From: Phyto melanocephala
Lineage: Eukaryota; Arthropoda; Insecta; Diptera; Rhinophoridae
Length of the DNA stretch: 64,000 nucleotides
Assembly: GCA_941918925.1 (NCBI GenBank)
Contig: OW799236.1
Span: 64,132,685-64,196,684, forward strand
Direction of reading: 5' to 3'
Position 1 is the stretch's first letter. Each line of letters starts with the position of its first letter. Shown in pieces: positions 1 to 12,000 of this stretch. A program made the position numbers and the translations under genes. A model generated the notes under the pieces. It searched no databases. It saw only the letters and a list, made by a program, of their open reading frames with translations, and was not told where the DNA came from.

Positions 1-61
1 GGGCACCCACAGAATATGAATTAACACCTTATGAAATACTAATGGAGGATATAAGATCGAG
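1..61 (+). CDS. spir: spir exon, start of WH2-type region (left edge cut)
   Basis: This is the 3' part of a spir exon. It reads APTEYELTPYEILMEDIRS and ends two bases into a codon (AG), followed by the donor GTACAT at 62. The missing codon base comes from the exon at 128, giving Arg. The run TPYEILMEDIRS is a hallmark of Spire between KIND and the WH2 cluster and, with the next exon, forms the first actin-binding motif seen here. The upstream part of this exon and the KIND exons are before the window. Confidence 0.93.
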
Positions 62-127
62 GTACATAAGTTTATAATAAGCTTATATAAAACAATGACC
101 TATTTGTTGTTATTGCTTTTTTTATAG

Positions 128-239
128 AAAATATCAGTTACGCAAAGTGATGGTAAATGGTGATATTCCTCCGCGTGTTAAAAAAGATGCTCATGCTTTA
201 ATATTAGAGTTCATAAGATCACGACCGCCTTTAAAAAAG
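128..239 (+). CDS. spir: spir exon, WH2-type actin-binding motifs
   Basis: The exon follows the acceptor TTTTTATAG and ends before the donor GTTAGC. One base completes the Arg codon of the previous exon, then 37 codons follow in phase: [19 protein letters not shown], then [18 protein letters not shown]. The part before NGDIPP closes the motif begun in the previous exon (L..DI...LRKV pattern). [15 protein letters not shown] has the helix-plus-LKK pattern of a second WH2 motif. This block is among the most conserved in animal Spire proteins, which makes the gene call firm. It ends in phase 0. Confidence 0.94.
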
Positions 240-318
240 GTTAGCTAATATTTCTAGAGCTGTAACACATATGTATTTTGATTCGTAATAAATTTTTGAA
301 ATTATTAAATTGTTTTAG

Positions 319-451
319 GCGTCTGAACGTAAACTTCCCCCGCCGATTATGCGCACGCCCTCGCCAAGAGAACAACTTATGGATTCAATTCGCAAAGGAC
401 GCACACTAAAGCATATACCATCGCCAACGCTTCCCCGCATAAACGATCGAT
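319..451 (+). CDS. spir: spir exon, third WH2-type motif
   Basis: The acceptor is TTGTTTTAG and the donor GTAAGT at 452. The translation starts ASERKLPPPIMRTPSP, has the WH2-like REQLMDSIRKGRTLKHIP, and ends LPRINDR with one base over (phase 1). The next constitutive exon is 47 kb away at 47686, whose first two bases complete the codon (TTG, Leu). No other phase-compatible coding of Spire character was found between, except the alternative first exon at 16191, which has its own start and so is not read through from here. Confidence 0.92.
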
Positions 452-1389
452 GTAAGTTTTTATTCTTGTACTTGCATTAGCAAAATAGACATGTCTGTGG
501 GAGCTAAGAACCCCTTCAGATCACATTTAAAAAAAAAAAAATAATATTGAAATTACTAAATTTTTCATGGCATCGTAAACATAACTTTTACTTTAAAAAA
601 GTGCTGGAAATAAGGAAACATTCCACAACAAAAACTAGAAAAATAATAGCAAATCTTTTTATGTTAGAGTTGTAAATTTTCTTTTACTCAAATGCTTTTC
701 CTTTAGAAAAGATTATAACACTATTAATTTGAATAACTTGCAAACGATGTAGAATTTAAGTTTTCGATTTTTTATATTACTACTTTTATTTTGGTTTTCT
801 CTGCCTTCTAAAGCCCACTGTTGAAAAGATAAGAAATTAAGTCACTTAACTTGAAGGGAATGGATCAACTAAAGATCCCAAAGTAATCGTTTTTTATAAA
901 ATATTGCTTCTTTGGGTCAAAATGTGGTGGAATATCCAACAACATCTACCAGATGACATGCGACACAATTGACACTTTTACGGTGCACACTGGGCTGGAT
1001 CGCCAAATTTTACAGAATTGAAACTTGGTACATTTGATAGTTATAGTATGCGTAGCAGCTGTGCAAAATTTTGGAACAATCCAATCACGCCTTCCTCCCA
1101 TATGGAGCCAAAACGTACGTTACAACTATTTAATATACCCAAATTTCGCTTTAAGTATTGTTTTGTACAAAATTAAAGGGCTTCTTGGGATCAGGAATAC
1201 ATACCTATTTAACAGCCGCCCTAACCTGGTCAAAATCGGGCCATTTTTTGACCTGTAATTCCTAAATTACGAAAAATTTTAGTTGAAATTTCGAATACCA
1301 ATGTGTTTTTATTTGAGAAAGTAATATTATTAAATTGCAAAAGTTTTATTAAATTGATATATAATATAGTTATCATGGTATCTATATTT
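452..1389 (+). other. Start of the 47 kb spir intron, nothing recognised
   Basis: AT-rich intronic sequence with a poly-A tract near 529. The GC-richer stretch near 960-1260 looks like old transposon sequence, but no family, terminal repeat or coding motif could be assigned. Confidence 0.5.
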
Positions 1390-2407
1390 TTATACCCGCC
1401 ACCAAAAAAATGGTGGGGGTATATTCATTTTGTCATTCCGTTTGTAACACATCGAAATATCCATTTTAGACCCCATAAAGTATATATATTCTGAATCGGG
1501 GTTTGATTTGATGACGATCTAGCTATGTCCGTCCGTCTGTCCGTCTGTTGAAAGCACGATAGAGGTCGCACCGAAAAACTAGGGGGCTCAAATTTTGCCA
1601 GAATCTTTCTTATAGACAAGGTTTGTTTGGTATTGAAAATGGGCTAAATCGGAATATTAGAAAGAGAGTTATAGCTCGTAAAGCAAGAATAGGTCGAAAA
1701 AACCGTGTCCTTCAAACATCGAAAAAAAAGGAATTGTGTCCAAACGCATAAACGTAGAGTCATGAAACTTCGAATATATATTTCTCGAGTCAAAAGAATA
1801 TTTCTCCCCAAAAATTGCTTAAATCTATGCATTAGAAAAGGAGTTATAGGTCAAAATGTACGAAAATTTATACCGCTCAGTGTATATTTGAAGTTTAAAA
1901 CGTAATAAAACTGACAAAACTATATGTACGGTTCTGAAATTTTGCAAACATGGTTTTTTGGTCAAAGTCTTCGTTATAAGGGAAAATAAATGTGCCACGC
2001 CCACTTTTTTTTTAAATTTTTATAAAAATATATAAGTCATATTCATTATTCATTGCAGATGGCGACATCTGTTGAAGGCGCCACTACATTTTGCAAACAC
2101 TGAGGATGATGTCTTTGCTAAACATCACGTAGAACACTAGATGACTCTAGTAACATTTTTTTGCACAAACTACAAAGGAATTTTATAGGGGTTTGTGAAA
2201 ACGAAAATGACCGAAGTTTGTTGACAAAAATTAACTAGAGTAATGATTTGTGCCCAACTTTACATATAGTTGTACACACAGTCTTATGAGGTTTAAGATT
2301 TAAAAATATTTTAAAAAATGTGCATCAGTAGATTTAAAATAAGTATTTGAATATTTAAAATACATATTTTAACAAATTTTTTTTTTATCTATCTATTCTT
2401 TTGTAAA

Positions 2408-4207
2408 GGGTGGTTAAATTTTAAGGGCCACAGGGTGATTCAAAATAGACATGCTCAGCATTTTGCTAAAACAGGAAATTTATTAGTAAGATTTTGATTT
2501 TTAAAGTTCTATAACATTTTGCTTTTAAAAGATTTTCAAACGAAATAAGTTTTGTATAATTTTAAAATTTGTTAGCCATTAGTACATGAAAATAAATTGT
2601 TTATAATGTTTAGAAATAATTTTTTTTTATCTTTAGGTCTAAATTTTCCTAAATTCCTTTTTTTTTATACACCATAACTTCTAGAAAACATAAGATAACA
2701 AAAAGAAATTAGCACCATTTAGTAGATAAAACTCTCCTCTCCTCCCCATTTTATACCCGTTACGATCCGACCGTGATCAGCAGACCAATTTTTGTGACAC
2801 AAGGTCAAATATTTTTTGCAAAATTTTAGTAAAAGAGCTAAACAAATTTTTTTGTAATGTGTTTTTTTGAAGTATTTGAGTTTTTATATCCGCCTCCAAA
2901 AAAATGGTATGTATATTCTTAATCGGGGTTTTATTTGACGACGATCTAGCTATGTCCGTCCGTATGTCCGTCTGTTAAAAGCACGATAAAGGTCCCATCG
3001 AAAAAGCTAGTAGGCTCAAATTTTGCCAGAATATGTCTTATACACAAGGTTTGTTTGGAATAGAAAATTGGCTAAATCGTAGTATAAGGAAGAAAGAAAA
3101 ATTGCCTAAATGCATGCATTAGGAAGGGAGTTAGAGATCAAAATGTACGAAAATTTATACCGCGCAGTGTATTTTCCAATATGTTAAAAATTTTAAACCT
3201 AATAAGAGTGACAAATTTAGATCTACAATTCTGAAATTTTGCAGGAATTGCTTTTTGGTCAAAGGCTTTCTTCTGACGGAAAATAAATGTGACACGCCAA
3301 CCTCCCATACAACGTTTTCTCTTAAATTCTTATAATTTCTCTATAAATCGAATAATAAAGGACTTTATTGAAATATCTAAGTTGTATTTATTAGCATAAA
3401 TAACTTCGACACACCTACTATAACGCTACTTTCCACGTTATTTACTGTTAATGAAATTTAAATTTATAAAACCGACAAAATTAGAGGTATGATGATAAAA
3501 TTTGCTACAGAAATCCTTCTAGTCAATGTTATTGTTATGCCAGAAAATTTAGGTGACACGCTTTATTTCAAATTCATATAATATCTCAATGAATAAATAT
3601 TTTGGAAGAATTACGGACTATATTGAAATATCTAAGTTGTATTTATTAGCAGAAATTTTATTGACACGCTTACTTTAACGCCCATTTTCACTGAAACACT
3701 TAATTTACGAAAACATTTTACCAGCATATCCAAGTTATAAAAGGTGGTTAAATTTTAAGGGCCGATGTTGATTTTGAATAAAACACAAATTATTTAGGAA
3801 ATTATTATCATTTCTTTTTTAATGATAATATTTGTATGGTTCAATTATGTATGGAACAAAATATCGGCCAAATGGCCCCGCGACCTCAACGGCACACCTC
3901 GATCCGATAGTCCAAATTTTAAATAACATTGCTGATGCTCAATTGTTTGCCACGATGATGAGTCGAAGTTGACTGTTTTTTTGCCACACTATCGCGATAA
4001 ACAGCAATGCTTCTCATTTAACGAATTTAGAAGGCATTCATAGATGTTCTAACATATTATATATTACGGCATTCGATATCGATCGAAATTTTACTCGAAC
4101 GATCGAGTATGCTTTAGGTATATAGATTCTAATAAGAGTTTTCAAATTTCGATCACGTTCGAGTGCCGTAATTCGGCCTCTGTTTTAAATTTAAAATTTA
4201 ACCACCC
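2408..4207. repeat. Inverted repeat pair GGGTGGTTAAATTTTA
   Basis: GGGTGGTTAAATTTTA lies at 2408-2423 and its exact complement at 4192-4207, with similar flanks (TTTGTA next to each arm). A direct third copy with AAGGGCC sits at 3742-3763. This is either one element with terminal inverted repeats or several copies of a small one. No target duplication was identified. Confidence 0.5.
4063..4172. repeat. Foldback/MITE with ATTACGGC ends
   Basis: About 29 bp at each end form an imperfect inverted repeat: ATTACGGCATTCGATAT at the left and GTTCGAGTGCCGTAAT at the right, with ATCGAAATTT matching inside. The whole is 110 bp with no coding capacity. It lies within the DINE-1-like block. Confidence 0.6.
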
Positions 4208-4530
4208 TCTACAAAGAAAGCCATTAACAAAATAATAATTATTGTGCTTTAAATGTACACAAAATTGGTGGTGGGTATAAAAGATTCGGCACAGCCGAAT
4301 ATAGTGCTCTTACTTGTTTATAAAATGTTTGGGGCAAGCCCCATAGATAGGACATAACTGACAAGGTTTAAGACTTTGCCATGTGCCAAAGTTATCCACT
4401 ATTTAGTTAAAGTGGTATGACTGTTGTGACAAACAAAGACTGGTCAAAAAAAAACCGTCTCGCTTGCTTCGAATCTCTGTTTGTACATGCTTTGTCCATT
4501 TGATCCGTCAAATCCGTAGCTAACAATTAA

Positions 4531-5628
4531 GCCTTCGTTAGCCGAGCGCTGATGCAACCGTACTGTAATGGAACGTACTGTAAGCACGTTTGTGCAGTTA
4601 TAGAACATTAAAAACGTAACATATGTTTTTGACATTCATAAACAAAACAGCATTAGTATAGGTAAATAAAGCAATTAAAAAAAATATTTTTCAAACAAGC
4701 CTGTGCTTTTTTCAATGGATATAGAAGAATTGTTTATTGATTTAAACCTTTGCCTGAACAAGTAAAATTAGATGTTCATCATCCATTTTATTAAAAATTA
4801 CCAAGGAAACTTTAATTTCTTAAATTGAAAAACTTATTTTGTTTATTTTTTTTAATTTTGGTATAAAAATAAACAGCTGATTATAAAACAGTGATGGGTA
4901 TTACAATTTTACAAATGGTTTTTTATTACGAAGAAAAAGTACCTAATGATATCAGAAAATATTTTGTATATTTATTTATGTATATTAATATGTTATATTT
5001 ATTCTCTAGCATTTATAAATAAAATATAATAAACAAATTATAGTTTATTTGATATATGTGTTTATGTATGAATACAAATCAATTAATATTAATTAATAGA
5101 TTTGAATACAATTTTATTCTTTACATATTTCACATTTATTATACACAATGTATATACAAAGCGTATGTGCGAGACGCTTAAAAGTCTCCAGTTTTGCAAT
5201 TTTAAGGCGGAAATAATTATTATAGTGGTAATTGCGTTTCTAGCAAGTATAGCGAAAAAAGAAACAACAGTAATCAGAATAAAACATAGTATAAGTTTAA
5301 AATAGACACAATAGTTCGCAAAACTGTATTTAAAAAATAAATTAACACGCAAAGTACTAAAAGTTGTTTTATTTTTCTTTTGCGTATTAAAATATATAAA
5401 AAAAAGTACCATTAAAAAAGCAAAAATACCCTGAAATCATAAAACAAACAAGCAGACCATCACTGGCTTACAAATGTCACGTAAGAATGTAAGAAAATTC
5501 TATTTTATACAGAATGGTACGTTCCGGTTACAGTACGTTAAATTTCGCTAAGCTTTTGCATTGTTTCTCATAAGCCAAAAACGAACAGCTGATACATTAC
5601 AGTACGGATGCGCTCGGCTAACTGAGGC
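4531..5628. mobile_element. Non-autonomous DNA transposon with about 38-bp terminal inverted repeats
   Basis: The left end GCCTTCGTTAGCCGAGCGC...CCGTACTGTAATG (4531-4570) is matched in inverted orientation by CATTACAGTACGG...GCGCTCGGCTAACTGAGGC (5595-5628), with small gaps. The motif TACTGTAA recurs near both ends (4561, 4576, and complements near 5530 and 5597). The left flank is TTAA and the right TTTA, so a TTAA-type duplication is possible but not exact. The interior is AT-rich with no transposase. Confidence 0.65.
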
Positions 5629-5639
5629 TTTAGTTTGGC

Positions 5640-6104
5640 ATTCGTAATATTCGTTAAGTTAATAAAAAGATCTTCTTGCAAGAGTAAGATTCTGCTGGCG
5701 GTATGGTTTAACAGTTCTTGCAAGCAAACTACAGCCATAGTTTCTGTAGCTGCTATTCCCGTGGGCCTCAATTGCAATTTAGCTTTCTAAATTTTATAGT
5801 AGCTCGGGTATTTATCACAATTTTGCTTCTTGTTTAGAGCTTTCATTGCATTATATTGTTTTTTGCTAATGAGTTATCAAGCAAAAATTCCAAAGCTTCA
5901 TTTTGTGTTAGAGGTATAGGTTCCGGCAAAAACAGTTTTTTTTAATACCACTAGATCCGCTTGGAGTGACCAAGTAATTCTTCAACACAAATGCTGCATC
6001 CTTTTCATTTGATTTCCTAGCTGAAACTGTTGCAGCATGCATAAGAAGGCTTGTGTCGTTTTCTTAGGTATCTGCAGTTCGGTTGCTAATACCCCTTTCG
6101 CATT
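5640..6104. other. Intronic spacer with weak minus-strand coding traces
   Basis: On the minus strand, short open stretches (for example SARKSNEKDAAFVLKNYLVT, read from about 6030 down to 5970) look like protein remnants but cannot be joined into a gene or assigned to a family. Possibly an old transposon gene. Confidence 0.25.
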
Positions 6105-6758
6105 GGGCAAGTCACTTGCTCAAGTTAGTTTTTTATTTTCTTTTATTTTTCTTTGAACTTGCTTTCATGTTCAGACTCAGCAACTGACTTGCCCAAGTTT
6201 CGTTCTCTTTTACTTATTATACTCTTCACACAGTGAAAAAGGGTATATATAGGTTTGTCATTCCGTTTGAAATTTCTACAATTATCAATTATCTACACAT
6301 ACATACAAACGTGGTATACTGGTTAGAGTGAGCCAAAAAATTTTTTTTATTTTATATTTTATTCAAATTTTTATTGTTTTATTTTTAATTTTTCTTTTAA
6401 TTTATTTTTTTTAAGCACATAAGTAAACTAAATGTATAATATTACAATGTGATGTTTTTATATATGTATGTTTTGTATGTACGTATTTCATATGAGATAA
6501 ATGGTGACATAAACAATTGTTGTTGAATGACTACACGTGGTAAAGGGTTTATAAGATTCGGCATGGCCGAATATAGCACTCTTGTTTGTTTTTATTACTC
6601 TTTTGTTTTTGGTTTCTCAACAAAAACTTGCTCGTACTTGCCGAGTACAGGCAAGTGTGTACTCAAAAATGAGCAAGTTTCTGCCTCTTAACCCGACCTT
6701 ACCCCTTTTGCCTATAAACACAACACTTGCGCAAGTCACTTGCGCAAGTGACTTGCCT
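6105..6758. mobile_element. MITE with GGCAAGTCACTTGC ends, split by a DINE-1-like insert
   Basis: GGGCAAGTCACTTGCTCAAG at 6105 is matched by inverted GTGACTTGCC and further CAAGT repeats ending about 6758. The middle (6218-6591) is a DINE-1-like repeat. The two host parts join as TTATT / TTATTACTC around it, so the DINE-like copy inserted later. Confidence 0.6.
6218..6591 (+). mobile_element. DINE-1-like repeat, subfamily B, internally deleted
   Basis: It starts TATACTCTTCACACAGTGAA and GGGTATATATAGG, contains CATTCCGTTTGAAATTTCTA, and ends GGGTTTATAAGATTCGGCATG GCCGAA and CTCTTGTTTG. At about 370 bp it lacks the CCGACCCCATAAAGTATAT and GTCCGTC blocks of the fuller copies (for example 53850-54714). 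Confidence 0.75.
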
Positions 6759-7642
6759 GGTCTGAAAGCCGTGTAACTTTCTTTTAAGGCGTGGTCCTGC
6801 TGCGAAATATGTTAGAGGTGGACGTCCTATTTTATTATGCCCGGGTGCCACATCCTTTTTGCTATCCAAAATAATCGTGATGTTCAATGAAAGCCAATTA
6901 GAGTGTTTTACCTTAAAGTTGGAGACAGTAAGTTCAGTACGGTAAGTTTTTCTGGATGAAGCGAGTAAAATTGCTGACTTTTTTCTTTACAGCATCTTTT
7001 GTGTCTATATTCATAGTTTTAGAGTTAAGCTGTTCAAAAATTCAGTTCGAAATTGCATCTTCATTTCGATTGTTGTCTAGCCACATATTGAACAGGGTAG
7101 CATGACTGAACTTAAATGTATCTAAAAATTCACAAATTTATGGAAAACGGGCAAAATAGGGCAAAAACTGTTAATAACACGTTATGATTTACACTTTCAA
7201 GTAAATTTTAGCATAATTAAATTTTGGCCAAAATTGGTAAAAATTCAGTTTTTACTCCACTATAAACTGGTGTTTTGGTTAATTTTTTCTATTAGTTTTT
7301 AATAATATTCATACATATGTCTTCATTTTCCATATTTATCAAATTTTTTTTTGTTTACCGGCAGTCGCTTTTGGTTACTATAAAGCTGAGCTAACTTTTT
7401 CTGCTTTTTTTGAAAACAAACAGCTGACGTATAGATTGCAGTTTGTAGCCCTTGTAAAAGTTCAGGGTTACCACCAAATGACTTTTATTTACTGAAATGT
7501 TGTACCTAGGGTATGGACTTTAAGAAAATATAGTTAAAATGAACAAATGTTTCCATGAAGATTTCGACTTTATGCCAAAAATTTTGCGATTTAGTCCAGA
7601 GTGCGGTGCCTCTAAAGTGTATAATAAGAATTTAAATATACT
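6759..7642. other. Intronic sequence, nothing recognised
   Basis: No coding pattern, terminal repeats or RNA gene could be supported here. Confidence 0.4.
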
Positions 7643-8026
7643 AGGCCAATTCAAAATAGACTCTCATATTGTACTATGTCATATAATTCATATTAATATG
7701 ACTTGTGACTTTGGACACCTTTTGTTAACAAATTATGTATTTAATACAAGAAAGAAGACAAAGAGATGACGCTGTTAAAAATTCTATGTATACAGGAGCG
7801 AAGAAAATAGAAAATATTCTCTCTGAGAGGTGAGAAGCGAAGATATTCTCTCTGAGAGACAGTATGGTTAAAAATATGACATAAACAATTTCTTATACAT
7901 AGGAAACAAATGTGTAAAGTCATATTATTATTTTTGTATGGAAATTACTAACAAAAATTTTATGCATGCATAAAATAATATGAAATAGTACAAATATGAC
8001 TGATATGCAACCACTTAGAATTGGCC
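7643..8026. mobile_element. Candidate MITE with GGCCAATTC ends
   Basis: GGCCAATTC at 7644-7652 and its complement GAATTGGCC at 8018-8026 bound about 383 bp. ACTA occurs on both outer sides (one base offset on the right), a possible short target duplication. GTCATAT/ATATGAC motifs repeat inside. A 16-bp direct repeat ATATTCTCTCTGAGAG lies at 7814 and 7843. The short ends make this a moderate call. Confidence 0.45.
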
Positions 8027-8940
8027 CACTAATTACCCGTAAAAAGTTTAGGAAGTATGTCAGTTGGCCATTCAACGATTTGAGTCAATAATTCTACGCC
8101 AATCAAAGAAAATTAATTATCTTTAAGTTTTATAATGTTTTCTATTAAATAGAGTTTTTGAATTAAATACCTTTTTCTGTATAATAATGTCTTAAAAAAA
8201 ATTTTTTTTCTTAAAACATAATGTATAATAAAGTAGGATAATAACTTCTTCTATAGAGGAGAAGCAGTAACGTGAGTAATTTATCTACAGAAATGAGTTT
8301 TCAAATAGAAAGCATGACCTTTAAAGGGTGTCTCAGTGAGAATGCACTTTTTTGCTTAGTGTCATTTTTTATTTTGCAAGTTGTAGCTATGAAATTTGAC
8401 AACTGTCACATACATACGTTTTTTTCGATTATTATAAAAGAACAATGCGTTATAATTGTGAAAATTTATTACAACAATTTGCAAACATTGAATAATTTTC
8501 AGTCGAAGAGTGCACCTTATGTGTCACGCAAATTAAAAAAAAAAAAAGATCAAACCAGCAGACCCTGGAAAGCGCCGGCACTTCGTTCAATGGGTAATGG
8601 ATCAAAGTAAAGTCAATGCTAATTTTTCGAAAAAAAAGTTATCTTCGCATTTCCATCTAAATTGATTCGTACAATAAATAAACAAAATTGTCGAATTTGG
8701 GGCTCTTAAAATCCTCATGCCATCCATGAGAAACAAATGAACCCACAACATCTATCTGTCAAGTGAGGATGTAGGTCAGGGGGCGTGATTGGGACTTACT
8801 TTTTTGATGGTGATGACGAACTTGCATTTGTTACGGAAACATGATATAGAAGTTTTTGTGTCCTCAACTGGAGATGTGCCCGACGCAGTTTTATTAAAAA
8901 TCATCTTTTGAAAAGTAATAAAAATGTTCGATTATTTGTA
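8027..8940. other. Intronic sequence, nothing recognised
   Basis: AT-rich with scattered short open frames that show no protein character. Confidence 0.4.
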
Positions 8941-9045
8941 ATTGTTCTGTATTCCGAGTAGAATCAAATTGTTCGAAATTGTCATTGCAGTGTTGTTGTT
9001 GTTTATAGCATCAATGAATATATTCTACTCGGAACACAAAACAAT
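8941..9045. repeat. Foldback repeat with 24-bp arms
   Basis: ATTGTTCTGTATTCCGAGTA plus GAAT at 8941-8964 is complementary to 9022-9045 with two mismatches, giving a 105-bp unit with a 57-nt loop. It resembles a very small MITE. No clear target duplication. Confidence 0.55.
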
Positions 9046-12000
9046 CAAAAAAAATTTACATTAAGTTTTAATTTTTTTATTCTATATTGTAAAAATAAAT
9101 TAAAATTGTCTGGTTTTCTTTACAACAAAAGAAAACGACGCAACAACAATAGACATACAGATCTACAGTACTGATCGACAGCCCTCCTAAGTAGGTCATG
9201 AAACACGAAACGTTTTATAAAGCTATTTTCTACAAGGAAACTGTTAATGATAGTCTGTAGAAATGGTAAAACAGAAAAAAATCTTAATAAAACTCCATTT
9301 AATCGCATGATTATTACATGTTAACACTTCCTTTTGAGTTTGTAAGTATGTAATTGTAATTTAATTGCTTTTAGTAATTTTAAAAAGTTTAAGTGCTGTT
9401 AAGTTGAACTAACAAATGTCTCGAGGATGCTCTTCAATCACCAATCAAGACACTTTTCCAATATCAAAGTTATTTATTTTTTAGCTTTTTTATATATTAA
9501 TGCAAAATTTTAAATATACATAATTAATAAAAATCTTCAAATGGAGAAATAACGAACACAGCAAACTTGAGGGAAAATTACTTTTTGGGTTGTTAAATTT
9601 TTACTCCCACCAAACAAAAAAAAAGAAGCAAATTATTCAGTATATGAACTTGTGCAGACAATTAAAGGTGTGAAAGTTACTTGCACCTTGAAAAGAGAGG
9701 AGAAAAAAGAGGGAGACAAATATGTCGCTTATAGGTAATTGACATCAGTTTGTTTTCGCGCAAAAATAAATCAAACAAAATTTGAACCTGCAACGACAGT
9801 TTAAAGTTAATCTTGGCTTGCAAGTTTGTTGTTGATGTTGTTTTTTGAATATTGCACCTTGAGAAATTACGAAAGCAAAGTTCAACTGTAGTAAATAGCT
9901 TCCGCGAACTGAAATAAATAAAACAACAACAAACAAACTATTGAGTGTTGGGAAATGATGTCATGTGCAAAATAATTGTTAAAATCTACGAAACAGCATT
10001 CACACCAAAATGCCAGTTACACTTGAAATGTAAATAAAATAATGTAGTTAATTAAGTAAAATCTCAGATTTTATCTTAAAACAAGTCAGTAAAGTGTCAG
10101 CATTAGGATAGCCTTAATAAAAACTCAGTAAAAAGAAATAGAGTTTTTCGAAAAACTTATTACGTTTTTAAATGGAAGCCCGTTCATATGCGTTAGGAAA
10201 AAAGCTTTACCTTGATTACTACTGCAATCAATCAATTACGACTAAACTGATTTGTAATGGAAAAATTATAAACACTCTATCGTAAGTCTGTCATTTACAC
10301 TATACAATAGGCTTTGACAAACGCGCATTTTGTGCTGAAAAAAGTAATGCATCAATGCGTGAACTCATCATATAAATTTTGTGCGTTTCATAAGCTAATT
10401 TATAAGAGAAACTTTAACCTTTATTCTATACAAGCATGCTTCGTTTGAAGCACAATTTTTTATTACTTAGGCAACTACACTTATCATATTAACTACTTTG
10501 TAACAAGAGTTTAAAGTAAAATAGAAGTTAGAAAAACAGTCATCAAATTGAAACTATTGTCACTTATTAAAATTGGTGCTATGGTAAACTTGCTATTCTT
10601 AAAAAGCTACAAATACAAACCTGTTAGACAAAGATTATGTCGAGGTTATAAACAACCTTGAGAATTTGATTTAATTTTTAAGCACTTTTTGTATAAAATA
10701 ATAAATATCTCAAAAAATTGATTTTATAAAATCATTTTCATATATACATATAATTACCTTTCTTTTACAACCCCTTAACACTTTACACATTTCTTTGTCT
10801 CACACAATCTGGCAACTTTAATATACTTTATTAACAACCCGTAAAGGAACTAAACTTAGCTAAGGCTAAACTTTTTTAACACACGTTATTTCAACTGCAT
10901 ATTTATCTCAGACAAAGTAGATTATATTACCGTAGACACCACCATGGTGTATTTCTTGTGATAAGTTAGGGCTTGTTAACTATGTTAACATAAAGCTTGT
11001 ACTCGGTGGTGAAAATTCAAATAATATTTACAGTGAAATACAAATATGTTTATCGTTCTGTTGTAAATATTTAAAACAAAAAATTGTTTTATATGAAATA
11101 GTTAAATTTTTCAACAATATGCGTTTATTTAATAATTATTTATTTATTGCTTTTATGGAAAAAAAGTTTGAACTACAAACATTCGACTGTGTTTTAGCTG
11201 TTAATGTATGTGTATAAAAATGCTTAAGAATAATCAAACAGGACTTACCAAGGTGTATTAGCTCCAGGTAGACGCTCCGTGTATTTTGTTGCTACAACAA
11301 ACTTTCTAAATGTCAAAACAAACACTTAAACAGCTGAACAATAAAAGTAGCAAAATGTTAGTAAATAAAAAATATCTATGATACAAACAAGTCAAGTATA
11401 AAATAAGGTATGTAAACTAATAAGAAAATAAGAAAAGGTAAACAAATTTTTACATTTGGGAAGAGGAATGCATAAATAAAACAATGATCAGCTATGGACT
11501 TAAATCTACCTTGTTGTTTAAAAGTTTGAAACTTAAACCATTATGGCCCGGCCTGTCATATTAGACGATTTATTGAAATTTTTCCGAATTTTTGCTTCAA
11601 AATAAAAATAAAAAATTTGCTGATTTTTACTCTAAAAATGCCAAATTTTTAATAAAAAATGTTATGTCTACTTTTTTTGTTTAAGTATAATTTTAGGCAT
11701 GTTTTCCAGATATTACATTAAAAAGAGACAACTGTCAATAAGTCAGCGCATATACTGAAAGGTTTATTGAAACAATTTGCAGTATTTATGACTACAAAGA
11801 ATTGTTTAAGTTTTTATGGATTTGGGCTTGTTGGCTAAAGAGTTAATATATCAGAATAAAAACCTAACGAAAGAAAAATTTACAAAATTTTATATTGTAA
11901 CGATTCTTTATGAAGATGTTCTATTATGGAAACGGGGCTACTTTAGGTAGCAACTATGACTCGATTATGACTGTATGTATAGTTTAAGATGGAATTTCCT

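Larger units (their letters stand above)
1390..4319 (+). mobile_element. DINE-1-like (Helentron-type) repeats, subfamily A, compound
   Basis: The block begins TATACCCGCCACC and ends with GGTGGTGGGTATA, a TTCGGC/GCCGAA hairpin and CTTACTTGTTT, which are the subterminal inverted repeat and 3' end of this repeat family. Near the 5' end come ACCCCATAAAGTATATATA and the repeated GTCCGTCCGTCTGTCCGTCT tract, as in Drosophila DINE-1/INE-1. A second start at about 2883, with the same GTCCGTC tract at 2955, shows that two copies are run together; the first is cut off near 2400. Smaller repeats are inserted (see 2408-4207 and 4063-4172). No protein is encoded; such elements depend on an autonomous Helentron. 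Confidence 0.75.

Noticed and set aside
1025..1905. Short open frames near 1.0-1.9 kb as genes
   Set aside because: Overlapping short frames on both strands inside AT-rich intron and DINE-like repeat, without protein character or splice context.
5568..5777. Minus-strand 69-codon frame as a gene
   Set aside because: It overlaps the right end of the inverted-repeat element, and its neighbours do not extend it; no family recognised.
10930..10975. Second P-like end CATGGTGTATTT near 10942 (and 34508)
   Set aside because: Only the first eight or nine bases match, no partner end and no 8-bp duplication nearby.
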